The translations under genes were made by a program, and so were the position numbers. From CG2-30-44-17 sp964344725 (GTDB taxonomy: Bacteria; Patescibacteriota; Gracilibacteria; UBA1369; UBA12470): 25,401 bases of DNA. The first letter of the stretch is position 1, and the number at the start of each line of letters is the position of its first letter. Below, one piece after another: positions 7,828-16,139 of this stretch. The stretch is taken from assembly GCA_964344725.1 (NCBI GenBank), contig CAYFOI010000020.1, forward strand, positions 1 to 25,401, given 5' to 3'. Below the pieces are notes generated by a model, which did not search any database, was not told the DNA's origin, and worked only from the letters and a program-made list of their open reading frames with translations.

Positions 7828-8561
7828 AGGAGAAGGAAATATTGCTCGTGTCACATGCTGTATTGGGTTATCCATCATTTGAGCTCTGCGAGGAGTCAAT
7901 TGCTAAAATGGCCGAAGTTGGCACTGATATTATTGAGCTACAGATTCCTTTCTCAGATCCACAGGCGGATGGGCCTTTCTTTACGGCTGCACAGCAGGAG
8001 TCTATTGAGAATGGGACGACTGTAGAGCAGTGCTTTGAGTTCGCTGACAAGGTGTGTTCTCGGCATAGGTCTGTAAATTTTGTTTTTATGACTTACTATA
8101 ATATTTTGTTCAAGTATGGGGTCTGTGATTTTGTAAAAAAAGCGGCTGAAGTTGGGGCTTTGGGGATTATTGTGCCGGATTTACCTATAGAAGAAGCGGA
8201 TGAGTATGTTGCTGCTTGTAAGGAACATGGGGTGGCGCCGATTCTCTTATTTACTCCTAATGCTTCTGAAGAGAGGATGGCGAAGATTGCAGAGATGGCC
8301 GGTGGGTTTGTGTATTGTCAGGCCAGGATTGGCGTAACGGGGGTGAAGACTGAATTTGGCGAAGATGAGACGGCTTATATTGAGAGATGTCGGCGGGTTA
8401 CAGATTTGCCGCTTGCTATGGGATTTGGAATTCAGGAAAAAGCGGATGTCGATTTTTTGAAAGGAAAAGTCGATATTGCGATCTGTTGTACGCAGGCGAT
8501 TAAGGCGCTAGTGAATGATGGTGTTGAGGGTATGGGGGAGTTCCTGGATGGGTTGAGGTGA
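7791..8561 (+). CDS. trpA: Tryptophan synthase alpha chain, divergent phosphate site
   Basis: 256 residues, a TIM barrel that splits indole-3-glycerol phosphate. The two catalytic acids are recognisable: Glu in IIELQIPFSDP and Asp in QADGP; PDLPIEEAD and GFGI are also present. The loop usually reading GRxGVTG is ARIGVTG, and the phosphate-binding VGSA near the C-terminus is replaced by ICCTQA, which is unusual. The start overlaps trpB by 37 bases. The gene ends two bases from the stop of the converging mltG, and no terminator fits between them. Confidence 0.9.
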   Translation: MFKLEKNVRSLLEEKEILLVSHAVLGYPSFELCEESIAKMAEVGTDIIELQIPFSDPQADGPFFTAAQQESIENGTTVEQCFEFADKVCSRHRSVNFVFMTYYNILFKYGVCDFVKKAAEVGALGIIVPDLPIEEADEYVAACKEHGVAPILLFTPNASEERMAKIAEMAGGFVYCQARIGVTGVKTEFGEDETAYIERCRRVTDLPLAMGFGIQEKADVDFLKGKVDIAICCTQAIKALVNDGVEGMGEFLDGLR

Positions 8562-8563
8562 AT

Positions 8564-9553
8564 CTAATATAAATAAGTCGCTTTATTCATCTCGTGTTCC
8601 TCGTTGCTTACGGCGTAGATTGTTTCTCCTGTCTCTGTTGCGGTTAAAAAGAACCAATAATCGTTAGCTTCGGGGCTTGCTGCAGCTTCGATAGCGGCTA
8701 AGCCTGGGTTTGAGATGGCTGTTGGAGGGAGGCCTGCGTACATTCGTGTGTTATATGGTGAGTCGATTTGAATATCTTCGTAAGTTATTTCGGTCTCTCC
8801 TGTTATGTAGTTGATTGTTGAGCACATTCCGAGCATCCAGCCTGCGTCTAATCTGCGCCATATTATGTCTGAGACTAAGGCGCGATCTTCTGCTGTGCGA
8901 ACTTCTTTTTCGATGATTGATGCGACTATTATTACTTCTTCAAGAGTGCGGTCTTCTGTCTCGATTTCTGCTGTTCTTGATTCAAAATTATCTAGTAGTT
9001 GAGTTGTGAAATTGTAAACTTCGAAAGTCCCAGCGTCTAAGAAAAATGTGTCTGGGAATAGGTATCCTTCGATTGAGGTTTCTGGGAGAAACTCGTACAT
9101 TGAAAAGTCGCAGGTTTCTGTGCAGTTTGTGAATTCTCCTTCTGTTATCAACCCTTCCGAAGCTAATGCTGTGTCGATGTCTGAAATTGTCCAGCCTTCG
9201 ATAATTGTGAAGACTATTTCGCCTGTGGCTTGGTTTGTTAAGATTTCGATGATTTCGATTCCTGTCATTGATGGGCTTAAGCTAAACCGGCCTGCTTGGA
9301 GGCTACTTCCGAGGTTGTTTTTGTCTAAATAACGGACGAATCCGTAGCTGCTTTTGATTATATTGGCTTCTTCTAGATTTGATCCGACTTCGGATGCTGT
9401 TTCTCCTGATTCTATTTCGAAAATTATGTTGCTTGTGTTTTCGGGGTCTAATGCTTTTTTTACAGACGATACTGCATTCAAATGAAGTCCTAGTAGCACT
9501 AGTCCTGTTAACAGGATCGCTGGTGTCCAGTTGAATTTCTTTTTTCTTCTCAT
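8564..9553 (-). CDS. mltG: Endolytic murein transglycosylase MltG (YceG-like)
   Basis: 329 residues. A basic start and a membrane segment (about 11-28) precede a LysM-like region (IESGETASEVGSNL) and the YceG catalytic domain. EGYLFPDTF (162-170), ASIIEKEV with the catalytic glutamate at about 215, and NTRMYAGLPPTAISNPGLAAI are the family signatures. The enzyme cleaves nascent peptidoglycan glycan strands at the outer face of the membrane and is thought to end strand elongation. It is the second gene of a ybaB-mltG pair (23-base gap) and converges with trpA. Confidence 0.95.
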   Translation of the reverse strand: MRRKKKFNWTPAILLTGLVLLGLHLNAVSSVKKALDPENTSNIIFEIESGETASEVGSNLEEANIIKSSYGFVRYLDKNNLGSSLQAGRFSLSPSMTGIEIIEILTNQATGEIVFTIIEGWTISDIDTALASEGLITEGEFTNCTETCDFSMYEFLPETSIEGYLFPDTFFLDAGTFEVYNFTTQLLDNFESRTAEIETEDRTLEEVIIVASIIEKEVRTAEDRALVSDIIWRRLDAGWMLGMCSTINYITGETEITYEDIQIDSPYNTRMYAGLPPTAISNPGLAAIEAAASPEANDYWFFLTATETGETIYAVSNEEHEMNKATYLY

Positions 9554-9576
9554 TTCTACAGTTTACAGTCTACTCT

Positions 9577-9864
9577 CTACATGCCGAGCCCCATTTGGCC
9601 CATTACGTCTTTCATTTCGTCTGCGGCGATCTGTTGAGATTTTTTAATTGCCTTATTGAATGCTTCGAGCAAGTATTTTTCGAGTTTAGGGTGATCTCGT
9701 TTGTCTTCTGGGATTTTGACTTCTACGACTTCTTGTTCGCCGTTGATTGTGACGATAACTCCTTCGACCTCTGCTTCGATGTGCATTTTCGCTAGTTTCT
9801 TCTTGATTTGCTTCGCTTGTCTCTGGAGTTTGTACATATCTTTCATTTGTCCGAATGTGCTCAT
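9577..9864 (-). CDS. ybaB: YbaB/EbfC family nucleoid-associated protein
   Basis: 95 residues, the normal size of this small DNA-binding family. It opens with a long basic coiled helix (MYKLQRQAKQIKKKLAKM), followed by the three-strand core VEGVIVTINGEQEVVEVKI and a C-terminal helix rich in K and Q ending in MGQMGLGM. The family forms dimeric tweezers that bind DNA. In many bacteria it sits next to recR or dnaX; here it precedes mltG. The same 12-mer, ACAGTTTACAGT, flanks it at 9558-9569 and 9893-9904. Confidence 0.93.
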   Translation of the reverse strand: MSTFGQMKDMYKLQRQAKQIKKKLAKMHIEAEVEGVIVTINGEQEVVEVKIPEDKRDHPKLEKYLLEAFNKAIKKSQQIAADEMKDVMGQMGLGM

Positions 9865-10028
9865 GATTAGTTTAGTTAACAGATAACGGGTAACAGTTTA
9901 CAGTTTGTGGCTTTTATTTAAAAGGGAATTAGTTTTTTTATCGAGAATTTTGCTTAAGTAAGGCTTGCGTGCTCGGTACTCTTTATAGTAGTATTCCCGG
10001 CGCTGATTTTATATATAAAATTTTTATT

Positions 10029-10718
10029 ATGGATACATACAAAATAGAAGCGGCTACTCGTGATTCTAGTGTGGCTGCGAAAGTTGTGAGAGGTGAGGAT
10101 AAGATTCCAGCTGTTTTATATGGGCATGGTGTAGATAACGTTTCTGTGGAGATGGATTATCAGGATTTCCGACGTGTTTATAGAGATGCAGGTGGTAATT
10201 CGATTATAGATCTGACAATTGATGGCAAGGCTTATAAGGTTCTTGTTCAAAATGTGGATTTTGAACCTGTGACGGATAAGATCCATCATGTTGATTTCAT
10301 CAATGTTAAGATGGATGAAGAAATTACAACCACTATCCCTGTTGAGTTTGTTGGTGTTGCTCCTGCTGTTAAAGACGAAGGTGGTACGCTTGTGCATGGT
10401 CGTACAGAGATCGAAGTACGTTGTTTGCCTGGTGATTTGATTTCAAATATCGAAGTTGATTTAAGTCCACTTGTGGATTTTCATACAAGCATTTCTGTTG
10501 GGGATGTTGTTTTCCCAGATACAATTACGGTTTTAGATGATCCTGAGCTTATGGTTGCTTCTGTTTCTGCTCCTCGTGAAGAAGAGCCAGAAGAAGAAGT
10601 TGTTGCTGAAGGCGAAGAAGGTGCTGAAGGTGAAGCTGTTGAAGGTGCTGAAGGCGAAGGAGGTTCTGCTGAGGGTGAAGAGAAGAAAGAAAGTGGAGAA
10701 GAAAAAACAGAGGATTAA
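10029..10718 (+). CDS. rplY: Ribosomal protein bL25, CTC (long) form
   Basis: 229 residues from the ATG at 10029; an earlier in-frame start at 9969 would add 20 residues unlike L25. The N-terminal half is the 5S rRNA-binding L25 fold (KIPAVLYGHG, then VQNVDFEPVTDKIHHVDFINV). The second half is the CTC/TL5 beta domain, with a highly acidic tail (about 185-229) of E, G, A and K repeats. Such acidic tails are common on long L25 forms. It is divergent from ybaB across a 164-base gap, in which I see no clear consensus promoter. Confidence 0.94.
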   Translation: MDTYKIEAATRDSSVAAKVVRGEDKIPAVLYGHGVDNVSVEMDYQDFRRVYRDAGGNSIIDLTIDGKAYKVLVQNVDFEPVTDKIHHVDFINVKMDEEITTTIPVEFVGVAPAVKDEGGTLVHGRTEIEVRCLPGDLISNIEVDLSPLVDFHTSISVGDVVFPDTITVLDDPELMVASVSAPREEEPEEEVVAEGEEGAEGEAVEGAEGEGGSAEGEEKKESGEEKTED

Positions 10719-10798
10719 GCAATTAGAAACTAGGAGTGGGGAACTAGAAGTGATAGACTTTGGTGGGTTATTTGAAAGCAATTTAAACTTGATTACTA

Positions 10799-12403
10799 AT
10801 GCAATGTTCACAGTGTGGTGCTGACTTCATTTATTTCCCGGGGGAAGAGGAGGTTTATGCGCGTTTCCAAGTTCCATTGTCAACGATTTGTCCTGATTGT
10901 CGCCAATGGCGTCGAATGGCTTTTCGTAATGAGAAGAAGCTTTTTAGAAAGAAAAGTGTTCTTTCGGGGAAGTCCGTGATTTCTCTTTTGCCTGATGATA
11001 GTCCTTTTGAGATTGTTGATCAGGATGAATGGTGGAGTGATGAGTTTGATGCGACTCAGTATGCGAGGGATTTTGATTTTGATAGGCCGTTTTTTGAGCA
11101 ATTTAGGGAGCTTCAACTTACGGTGCCGAGGTGGGCCAGGATTGTTGTAAATTGTATTAATAGTGATTATTCAAATAATTGTGCCGAGGTTAAAAATGGG
11201 TATCTTTCGTTTTCTTCTTATAAGAGCGAGGACGTTTATTATTGCGTGAGGTGTTTTCGTTTAACTATGTGTGTTGATTGTATGAATGTTTCTGATAGTG
11301 AATTTTGTTCGATGTCTATGGATTGTAAGAAGTGTTATAACGTTCACTATTCTCAGCTTGCTGAAAGTTGTAGTGATTCTTTGTTTTTGTTTGATTGTAG
11401 GAATTGTAGGGACTGCATTCTTTGTTCTAATCAAAGGAATAAGCAGTATATGGTTAGGAATAAACAGCTTACTAAGGAGGAGTACGAGAAGGTTGAGCGT
11501 GATTTTGGAAAGATGCAGGGTGAGTTTGACCAGATGATTAGGGGAGCTATCTATAGAGACATGAGGATTATTAATTCCGAGAGTTCCTTTGGTGATTTCA
11601 TAAAAGATTCGAATAATATTGTTAATGGGTATGAGATTTTTGAATCTGAGGACTGTGTGAATTGCTATAATTGTCATAATATCAAAGATTGTTATGATAA
11701 TTTGGCGAACGATCAGTCAGAGCTTTGTATGGATTGTGATACTTCTTATGAGCTTTATAACTGCAAATTTTGCAGTTATGTGGGGAATTCTAGCAATGTG
11801 ACTTATTGTGACCAGTGTTTCCATCTTGAGGATAGTTTTGGTTGCGTAGGGCTTTTAAAGCACAAGAATATGATTTTGAATAAGAAGTATTCGGAGCAAG
11901 AGTACCGAGACATGATGGTGAAGATTGAGGAGCATATGAAGAAAACAGGTGAGTGGGGGAAGCCTTTCCCGGCTAATTTGAGCTCTTTTGCTTATAATAT
12001 GACGGTTGCGTATGATTTGCATCCTATGAGTCGTGAGGATGCTTTGGCTCGTGGCTTTCTATGGCATGACGAGGAGGAGAAGTTCAAAGGAGAGGAGTTT
12101 GTAACTTTGCCGTCTTATGATAGTGCTGAATTAGATGAGTCGGTATGTGAGAAAGTGCTCAAGTGTGATGAGAGTTCCGAGGGTTACAAAGTTATTCCAC
12201 AGGAACTTAAGTTCTATAAGCGTTTTGGATTGCCTGTGCCGCGGATTTCTCCTGACGAGAGGTACAAAAAGTTCTTGTCTATGCAGTTTAGGAAAAAAGT
12301 TAAGGACTCTTCGTGTTCTAAGTGTGGTGTTTCTATAAAAACCACATGTCCTGGTGGTCTCAAGGTCATGTGCGAGAAGTGTTATGAGGGGGAGTTGTAC
12401 TAG
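10799..12403 (+). CDS. Large Cys-rich multi-zinc-knuckle protein, function unknown
   Basis: 534 residues with about 36 cysteines, mostly in CxxC pairs. An N-terminal ribbon (CSQC at 3-6, CPDC at about 34-37) is followed by two long Cys-repeat blocks: about 140-215 and 285-360, each with pairs at short, roughly regular intervals (for example CVRC, CVDC, CKKC, CRNCRDC; then CVNCYNC, CMDC, CKFC, CDQC). A charged helical segment (about 222-250) separates the blocks. The C-terminus ends with a further ribbon, CSKC to CEKC. Similar Cys-rich proteins recur in Patescibacteria genomes with no settled function (from memory). The regular spacing suggests a solenoid or a string of metal knuckles; this is inference. 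It stands alone between rplY and the accessory region. Confidence 0.8.
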   Translation: MQCSQCGADFIYFPGEEEVYARFQVPLSTICPDCRQWRRMAFRNEKKLFRKKSVLSGKSVISLLPDDSPFEIVDQDEWWSDEFDATQYARDFDFDRPFFEQFRELQLTVPRWARIVVNCINSDYSNNCAEVKNGYLSFSSYKSEDVYYCVRCFRLTMCVDCMNVSDSEFCSMSMDCKKCYNVHYSQLAESCSDSLFLFDCRNCRDCILCSNQRNKQYMVRNKQLTKEEYEKVERDFGKMQGEFDQMIRGAIYRDMRIINSESSFGDFIKDSNNIVNGYEIFESEDCVNCYNCHNIKDCYDNLANDQSELCMDCDTSYELYNCKFCSYVGNSSNVTYCDQCFHLEDSFGCVGLLKHKNMILNKKYSEQEYRDMMVKIEEHMKKTGEWGKPFPANLSSFAYNMTVAYDLHPMSREDALARGFLWHDEEEKFKGEEFVTLPSYDSAELDESVCEKVLKCDESSEGYKVIPQELKFYKRFGLPVPRISPDERYKKFLSMQFRKKVKDSSCSKCGVSIKTTCPGGLKVMCEKCYEGELY

Positions 12404-12479
12404 TTGGTAGTGTTGGTGTTCCGCTTTGCGAAACTACTATTTATATTGTGCTCTTTGAGCTCTGGCCTATTCGAGCAGA

Positions 12480-12713
12480 TTAGTTGATCAGGTCGTATAG
12501 TAATTCTCGTAATTCTTCTGCGGATTTGCCTTCGCTTGTTTCTTGGCGTGGTTCTAGGCGTTCGCCGATGGCTATTTCGAACGGATCGCCGATTTCTAAT
12601 GTATTAGGCATGAGGTTGATAGGCCAGTAGACTGTTTGTTGTCCTTGGTCTCCAATCACGCTTAATGTAGCGGTATTTGCATCTTTCGTAACGAGAGTAG
12701 CTTTCAAATGCAT
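12480..12713 (-). CDS. Small hypothetical protein
   Basis: 77 residues, not recognised. The first 50 residues alternate in a beta-like pattern (ATLVTKDANTATLSVIGDQG, then VYWPINLMPNTLEIGDPFEIAIGERL), followed by a charged helix ending ELRELLYDLIN. Start ATG at 12713. It has its own promoter (12754-12782) and lies just downstream of a palindrome (12797-12842) that may be a cassette boundary. It converges with the Cys-rich gene across a 76-base gap. Confidence 0.65.
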   Translation of the reverse strand: MHLKATLVTKDANTATLSVIGDQGQQTVYWPINLMPNTLEIGDPFEIAIGERLEPRQETSEGKSAEELRELLYDLIN

Positions 12714-12753
12714 CTTTTGTTTTAAAGTATTTTGAAATTTGTTTTAGGAGGCG

Positions 12754-12782
12754 ATAATACGCTGATTTTTACCTGTTATCAA
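12754..12782 (-). promoter_or_regulatory. Promoter of the 12480-12713 gene
   Basis: On the minus strand TTGATA (12782-12777), 17-base spacer, TATTAT (12759-12754). The predicted start near 12746 gives a leader of about 33 nt to the ATG at 12713. Confidence 0.55.
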
Positions 12783-12796
12783 ACATTAACAGTCTA

Positions 12797-12842
12797 AATA
12801 ACGTAAGCCTGTGTAGCGCAACGTTTTACTTGTGTTGTTATT
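12797..12842 (-). other. Possible degenerate attC-like palindrome
   Basis: AATAAC (12797-12802) pairs with GTTATT (12837-12842), and GTAA (12803-12806) pairs with TTAC (12826-12829). AACGT and ACGTT also occur inside it. It lies in the gap between two minus-strand genes, the position expected of a cassette recombination site. It is short (46 bases) and lacks the nested hairpins of the better sites. Confidence 0.3.
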
Positions 12843-12896
12843 CAGTTAATAAGCCGATCGATGGATGTCGCTGACTTAGAATTCGAATGATTTTGT

Positions 12897-13211
12897 TTAC
12901 ATGAGGGGGTTTTCGTCTACGTCAAAGGTATTTGCAAAGGCACTTTGTAAGCTACTTGAAGTACTTGAACGGAGTTGATCTAATAACGAATTGTCAGTCA
13001 TATCAGGAGAAATGGGTAGCAACCCTTTTATTGTACATGTTCGTACTGGATTGCCGTGTTGGTCAATAGCTTCCCAGGTAACACGATTCCCGTCAAGTTC
13101 GATTACTCTTGCGTGCGTCATTCCTGCATTTGCTTTTTCTCTGATCTTAGGATCATTAGCTCCTTCTTTTGTTGGTGACAGAGGATATATTGCCCCTTTA
13201 GTTAAATTCAT
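12897..13211 (-). CDS. Hypothetical protein
   Basis: 104 residues, not recognised. The N-terminal two thirds look beta-rich (THARVIELDGNRVTWEAIDQHG, then VRTCTIKGLLPIS), resembling in style the protein of the next gene (12480-12713), which also has a DQHG/DQGQ turn. The C-terminal third is Ser-rich and helical. It has a dedicated promoter (13241-13269). Possibly a single-gene cassette; function unknown. Confidence 0.65.
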   Translation of the reverse strand: MNLTKGAIYPLSPTKEGANDPKIREKANAGMTHARVIELDGNRVTWEAIDQHGNPVRTCTIKGLLPISPDMTDNSLLDQLRSSTSSSLQSAFANTFDVDENPLM

Positions 13212-13240
13212 GTAGTCGCAAGTTATTGACAGATTATATA

Positions 13241-13269
13241 ATTATATCAAAATATACTGTCTTGTTCAA
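13241..13269 (-). promoter_or_regulatory. Promoter of the 12897-13211 gene
   Basis: On the minus strand TTGAAC (13269-13264), 17-base spacer, perfect TATAAT (13246-13241), about 30 bases before the ATG at 13211. Confidence 0.65.
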
Positions 13270-13299
13270 CTTGAAGTTCGGGTGTTGTGCTTCGTTTTA

Positions 13300-13674
13300 T
13301 TATATCCAAATATCATCTTCTGCGGTTTGGTCTCCGCTCACATCGCCGGTATTTACTGTGCCTGCAGGTTCGACGAGCAATATTTTACATTCTTTTTGGG
13401 CAAATGGTTTATGCTCAATTCCTTTAGGGACTACGAACATTTCTCCTTCGTGTAGGGTTACACTTCTATCCCTAAAATCTATTCTGAGTTTACCATCAAT
13501 GACTAAAAAGACTTCATCAGTGTCTTTATGGTCATGCCATGTGAAATCACCTTCTACTCGGGCGAGTTTGAAGTGATAATCGTTCATTTGGGCAATGATT
13601 TTTGGTGACCACTGCTCGGAAAATTTGCTGAATTTTTCTTTTATGTTTATCGGTAGGTGTGTTTTAGTTTTCAT
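13300..13674 (-). CDS. Small single-domain cupin protein
   Basis: 124 residues. Cupin motif 1 is clear (GDFTWHDHKDTDEVFLVIDGKL: two His, then Glu, then Gly), as is motif 2 (FVVPKGIEHKP with the third metal His). This is a metal-binding beta-barrel; such small cupins act as isomerases, dioxygenases or sensors, and the substrate cannot be read from the sequence. The start codon overlaps the stop of the upstream GNAT gene by four bases, so it is the third gene of the radical SAM-GNAT-cupin operon. Confidence 0.85.
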   Translation of the reverse strand: MKTKTHLPINIKEKFSKFSEQWSPKIIAQMNDYHFKLARVEGDFTWHDHKDTDEVFLVIDGKLRIDFRDRSVTLHEGEMFVVPKGIEHKPFAQKECKILLVEPAGTVNTGDVSGDQTAEDDIWI

Positions 13675-14192
13675 CTTTTTTGTTTTAAGAGGTACGATGG
13701 GTGCTTTAGTCCGGTTGGAGCATAGAACTCATCATGGGTATATTGAAATCCGAGTTTTTCTAGAAGATGTTTTGAAGGCTCGTTCTTTGGGTTGTGTCCT
13801 GCGAAAAGAGCTGAAGCTTTTAGATTGTTGAAGGCGTGGTCAATAACAGCACGGGCTGCTTCGGATGCATAACCTTTTCTCCAATGATTTGATCGGATAT
13901 GGAAGCCGATTTCATAGATGCCTTTGTCTAAATCGTATGGTCTAAGTCCACAACAACCCACGTTCTCAACGGTTTCTAAAAGGAATATAGGCCAATATTG
14001 GACTCTATATTCTTGTTCGCGTTTAATCTCTTCTGTTAAGCGCTGTTTGACTTGTTCTTCGGATAATTTTCCGCGTGTGTCTATTAGCTTAGTTACTTCT
14101 GGGTCTCCCCAAAGTTCTTTGGCTATTTCTAGGTCTTCTTCTTCCCATTTGCGGAAGCCTAGGCGTTTTGTTTTTAGGAAATAGTTTTGCAT
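13671..14192 (-). CDS. GNAT N-acetyltransferase, RimJ/RimL type
   Basis: 173 residues. The N-terminus LKTKRLGFRKWEEEDLEIAKELWGDPEVTKLI is typical of the RimJ/L branch. Acetyl-CoA motif A is HWRKGYASEAARAV (R-x-G-x-A), followed by NPKNEPSKHLLEKLGF. The substrate may be a protein N-terminus or a small amine. It starts one base after the radical SAM stop and ends overlapping the cupin start, so translation is coupled. Confidence 0.88.
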   Translation of the reverse strand: MQNYFLKTKRLGFRKWEEEDLEIAKELWGDPEVTKLIDTRGKLSEEQVKQRLTEEIKREQEYRVQYWPIFLLETVENVGCCGLRPYDLDKGIYEIGFHIRSNHWRKGYASEAARAVIDHAFNNLKASALFAGHNPKNEPSKHLLEKLGFQYTHDEFYAPTGLKHPSYLLKQKR

Positions 14193-14193
14193 G

Positions 14194-15276
14194 TTAATTA
14201 ACTACCATAAAGCAAGAAGGGTCTTCGGAGCAGAGCGCTTCAATGTGGTCTTTGCCTTTTAGGTATCTGTTTTCAGTATAAGCTAAGCCTCTGCAGCCGA
14301 TACATTCTGAGCGGTGTTTGCAATCGCCACATTTTCCCTGGAGGTGTTTGTCGATGTTTCTTGCGGTTCTGAAGAATGGAAGCTCAATGATTTCTTTGAG
14401 TGAGTAATCTTTTATGTTTGCAAAATCGTTAGATGAGCACGCGCAAGGTCTTACGAAGCCCTTAACGGTGATGTATAGGTTGTGCATGACCTGGAAGCAT
14501 CCTGTTCCTACGTGTGCGGTGTGAGGGAGCCAGTCGTAGCCGTACTCTTCTTGGTCTATTTTCAGGAGGTGTGTTTTGAGGTCTTTCCATTCGTTGCGAG
14601 TGAGTAGCCAGTCGCTGTTGTCTACCCCTTTCTCTTTTGGAACCATCATTTCTAGATTTGGATGGATTTTCCTGTTGCGGCAGAATCTCCATATTGCTGG
14701 AATCTCGTGTGCGTTTTTCTTGTGTACGACGAAAGAAGCTCCAAGTTTTGTCTTTGGGTTGTTCTCTGGATCGTAGACTTCGATTAGGTTCTGAGTGCCT
14801 TCCATGATTTTTTGGAATGAGCCTTTTACTCCTGTTAGATTGTCTTGGGTTTCTTCGTCTAGTGAGTCTAGTTTGGTTATTACTGAGACGTTGTGATCCT
14901 TGAGGAATTGGGCTAGTTCTTTGGTCATTATTTGTGTATTGGTGAAAATGACCGGGACCATGTCTAGGGAATGGATGTGTTTGATGAGTTCTCTAAATTT
15001 TGGGTATACAGTTGGTTCGCCGCCACCTATGTCTACTACTGATTTTGCTCCTAGTTTTTTCGCTTGGTTGATAACATCTATGATTTGTTCATAGGTGATT
15101 TCGTCAGGGGCTGCTTTCCCACTGCGGTTGCAACAATATCTGCATCGCAGATTGCATACCAAGCTAGTTTCGACTCTGATGGCGAGGAGTTTCCCTTTGT
15201 CTCTTGCATCACAAGATTCTTCGTACGAGTAAAAATATCCTTCTAGTTTTGGGGTGGTTTTGAAGGCTTTGTTCAT
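14194..15276 (-). CDS. Radical SAM/SPASM-domain protein
   Basis: 360 residues. The 4Fe-4S cluster motif is CNLRCRYC (C41, C45, C48), followed by the SAM-binding GGGEPT. The C-terminal SPASM-like region supplies further cluster cysteines (GTGCFQ, CACSSN, then CGDCKHRSECIGCRG). SPASM enzymes commonly modify peptides (as in PqqE or anSME) or act on enzymes; no precursor peptide gene is visible nearby, so the substrate is open. It is the first gene of an operon with a GNAT and a cupin, behind its own promoter (15338-15365). Coding strand composition resembles the resident genes rather than the cassettes to its right. Confidence 0.9.
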   Translation of the reverse strand: MNKAFKTTPKLEGYFYSYEESCDARDKGKLLAIRVETSLVCNLRCRYCCNRSGKAAPDEITYEQIIDVINQAKKLGAKSVVDIGGGEPTVYPKFRELIKHIHSLDMVPVIFTNTQIMTKELAQFLKDHNVSVITKLDSLDEETQDNLTGVKGSFQKIMEGTQNLIEVYDPENNPKTKLGASFVVHKKNAHEIPAIWRFCRNRKIHPNLEMMVPKEKGVDNSDWLLTRNEWKDLKTHLLKIDQEEYGYDWLPHTAHVGTGCFQVMHNLYITVKGFVRPCACSSNDFANIKDYSLKEIIELPFFRTARNIDKHLQGKCGDCKHRSECIGCRGLAYTENRYLKGKDHIEALCSEDPSCFMVVN

Positions 15277-15337
15277 GGTTATTCTGATTAGGAGTGCAGA
15301 AGTTTATGGTTAGGGTGCTCTCAAAACGATGGCTCGT

Positions 15338-15365
15338 AGTATATCCGAAGTTTCGGGTTGGTCAA
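15338..15365 (-). promoter_or_regulatory. Promoter of the radical SAM operon
   Basis: On the minus strand TTGACC (15365-15360), 16-base spacer, TATACT (15343-15338). It begins right after the stop of the small membrane protein gene and gives a leader of about 55 nt before the ATG at 15276. Confidence 0.6.
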
Positions 15366-15373
15366 ATTTTGAT

Positions 15374-15535
15374 CTATTGTTTTCTGCTGACAATTACAAA
15401 TCCTATCCCCGATAGAATTGATGCAATGTCATAAGTTAAGATTCTAGCGTCGTCTACAATATTTCCGAATCCATTCAGTAACAGCAGAATGCCTATGATC
15501 AACAATGATAGCTGTATTGTTTTGTTTTTTTTCAT
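15374..15535 (-). CDS. Small two-helix membrane protein
   Basis: 53 residues from the ATG at 15535 (a longer in-frame start at 15571 adds 12 residues). Two hydrophobic segments: about 7-21 (IQLSLLIIGILLLLNG) and about 33-48 (ASILSGIGFVIVS), joined by a short polar turn. No family recognised. It sits alone between two cassette-like genes and the radical SAM promoter. Confidence 0.5.
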   Translation of the reverse strand: MKKNKTIQLSLLIIGILLLLNGFGNIVDDARILTYDIASILSGIGFVIVSRKQ

Positions 15536-15686
15536 GGTTAGAAGTATACAAAATGTTGCTATAGGGATCAATTTTTACAGCCTCCTTCTGGTTGAGTTAT
15601 ATACTTGTAATGTGTTGTAATTAACTTCAGCTAATTTTATATGGGAGTAGAAGATGCTTATGTTAGGACGATATATGTTTAGACAT

Positions 15687-15758
15687 CCTATCCTGGTGAA
15701 ATTTACTGAAGCTGAAGGCCACGCGGAAGGTGATGATTACTGGATAAGGCTGTTAGGC
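15687..15758 (-). other. Possible attC-like site, one side degenerate
   Basis: On the minus strand the perfect integron-type inverse core GCCTAAC (15758-15752) contains the TAA stop of the 15753-16139 gene. The next arm, CCTTATCC (15749-15742), pairs with GGATAGG (15693-15687) with one base bulged, as extrahelical bases do in attC sites. A matching GTT core is not found after the second arm. Confidence 0.35.
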
Positions 15759-16139
15759 TGTTTGTTCTACTCTTTGGGCAATTTCGTGCAAAACAGTTCC
15801 TACCTCAACTATTTTATCGATAGACATTGTGTTTCCGTGGGCGTCTGTTCTAGTGATAACTGTGCGTCTTTCCTCGATTAATTCTTTTCTCCGATGAGAT
15901 GTATCAATGGCATTTCGGATACCTCTTGCTACATCAGCCATTTGCATTAATAAGAAAGCGTGTTTGTACCTCAATTGTCTTTCTAGTATAGCGGCTAGAT
16001 TCTTCTTAGTGTCGAGAATGTCTGGTGGATCTCCTTCTCTTGGTGATGTAACCGCAATTGCTGATTTTTGTAGTCTTTTAAATTCAGTAGCATCTGCTAC
16101 AAGTTTTCTTGCGTCAGTTGTTATTGATGTTGTCTCCAT
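15753..16139 (-). CDS. Helical hypothetical protein
   Basis: 128 residues from the ATG at 16139 (METTSITTD); a TTG at 16190 would add a Pro-rich 17-residue extension. Predicted mostly helical and highly charged, with basic stretches (HRRKELIEERRTVITR) and LEKQL-like heptads (NLAAILERQLRYKHAFLLMQMADVARGIRNAI). No family recognised. The stop codon is embedded in a GCCTAAC core, the tight gene-to-site spacing seen in integron cassettes. Confidence 0.6.
   Translation of the reverse strand: METTSITTDARKLVADATEFKRLQKSAIAVTSPREGDPPDILDTKKNLAAILERQLRYKHAFLLMQMADVARGIRNAIDTSHRRKELIEERRTVITRTDAHGNTMSIDKIVEVGTVLHEIAQRVEQTA

Noticed and set aside
15654..15881. Plus-strand open frame of 75 codons
   Set aside because: It overlaps the better-supported minus-strand gene 15753-16139 and a palindromic site, and its protein looks random.
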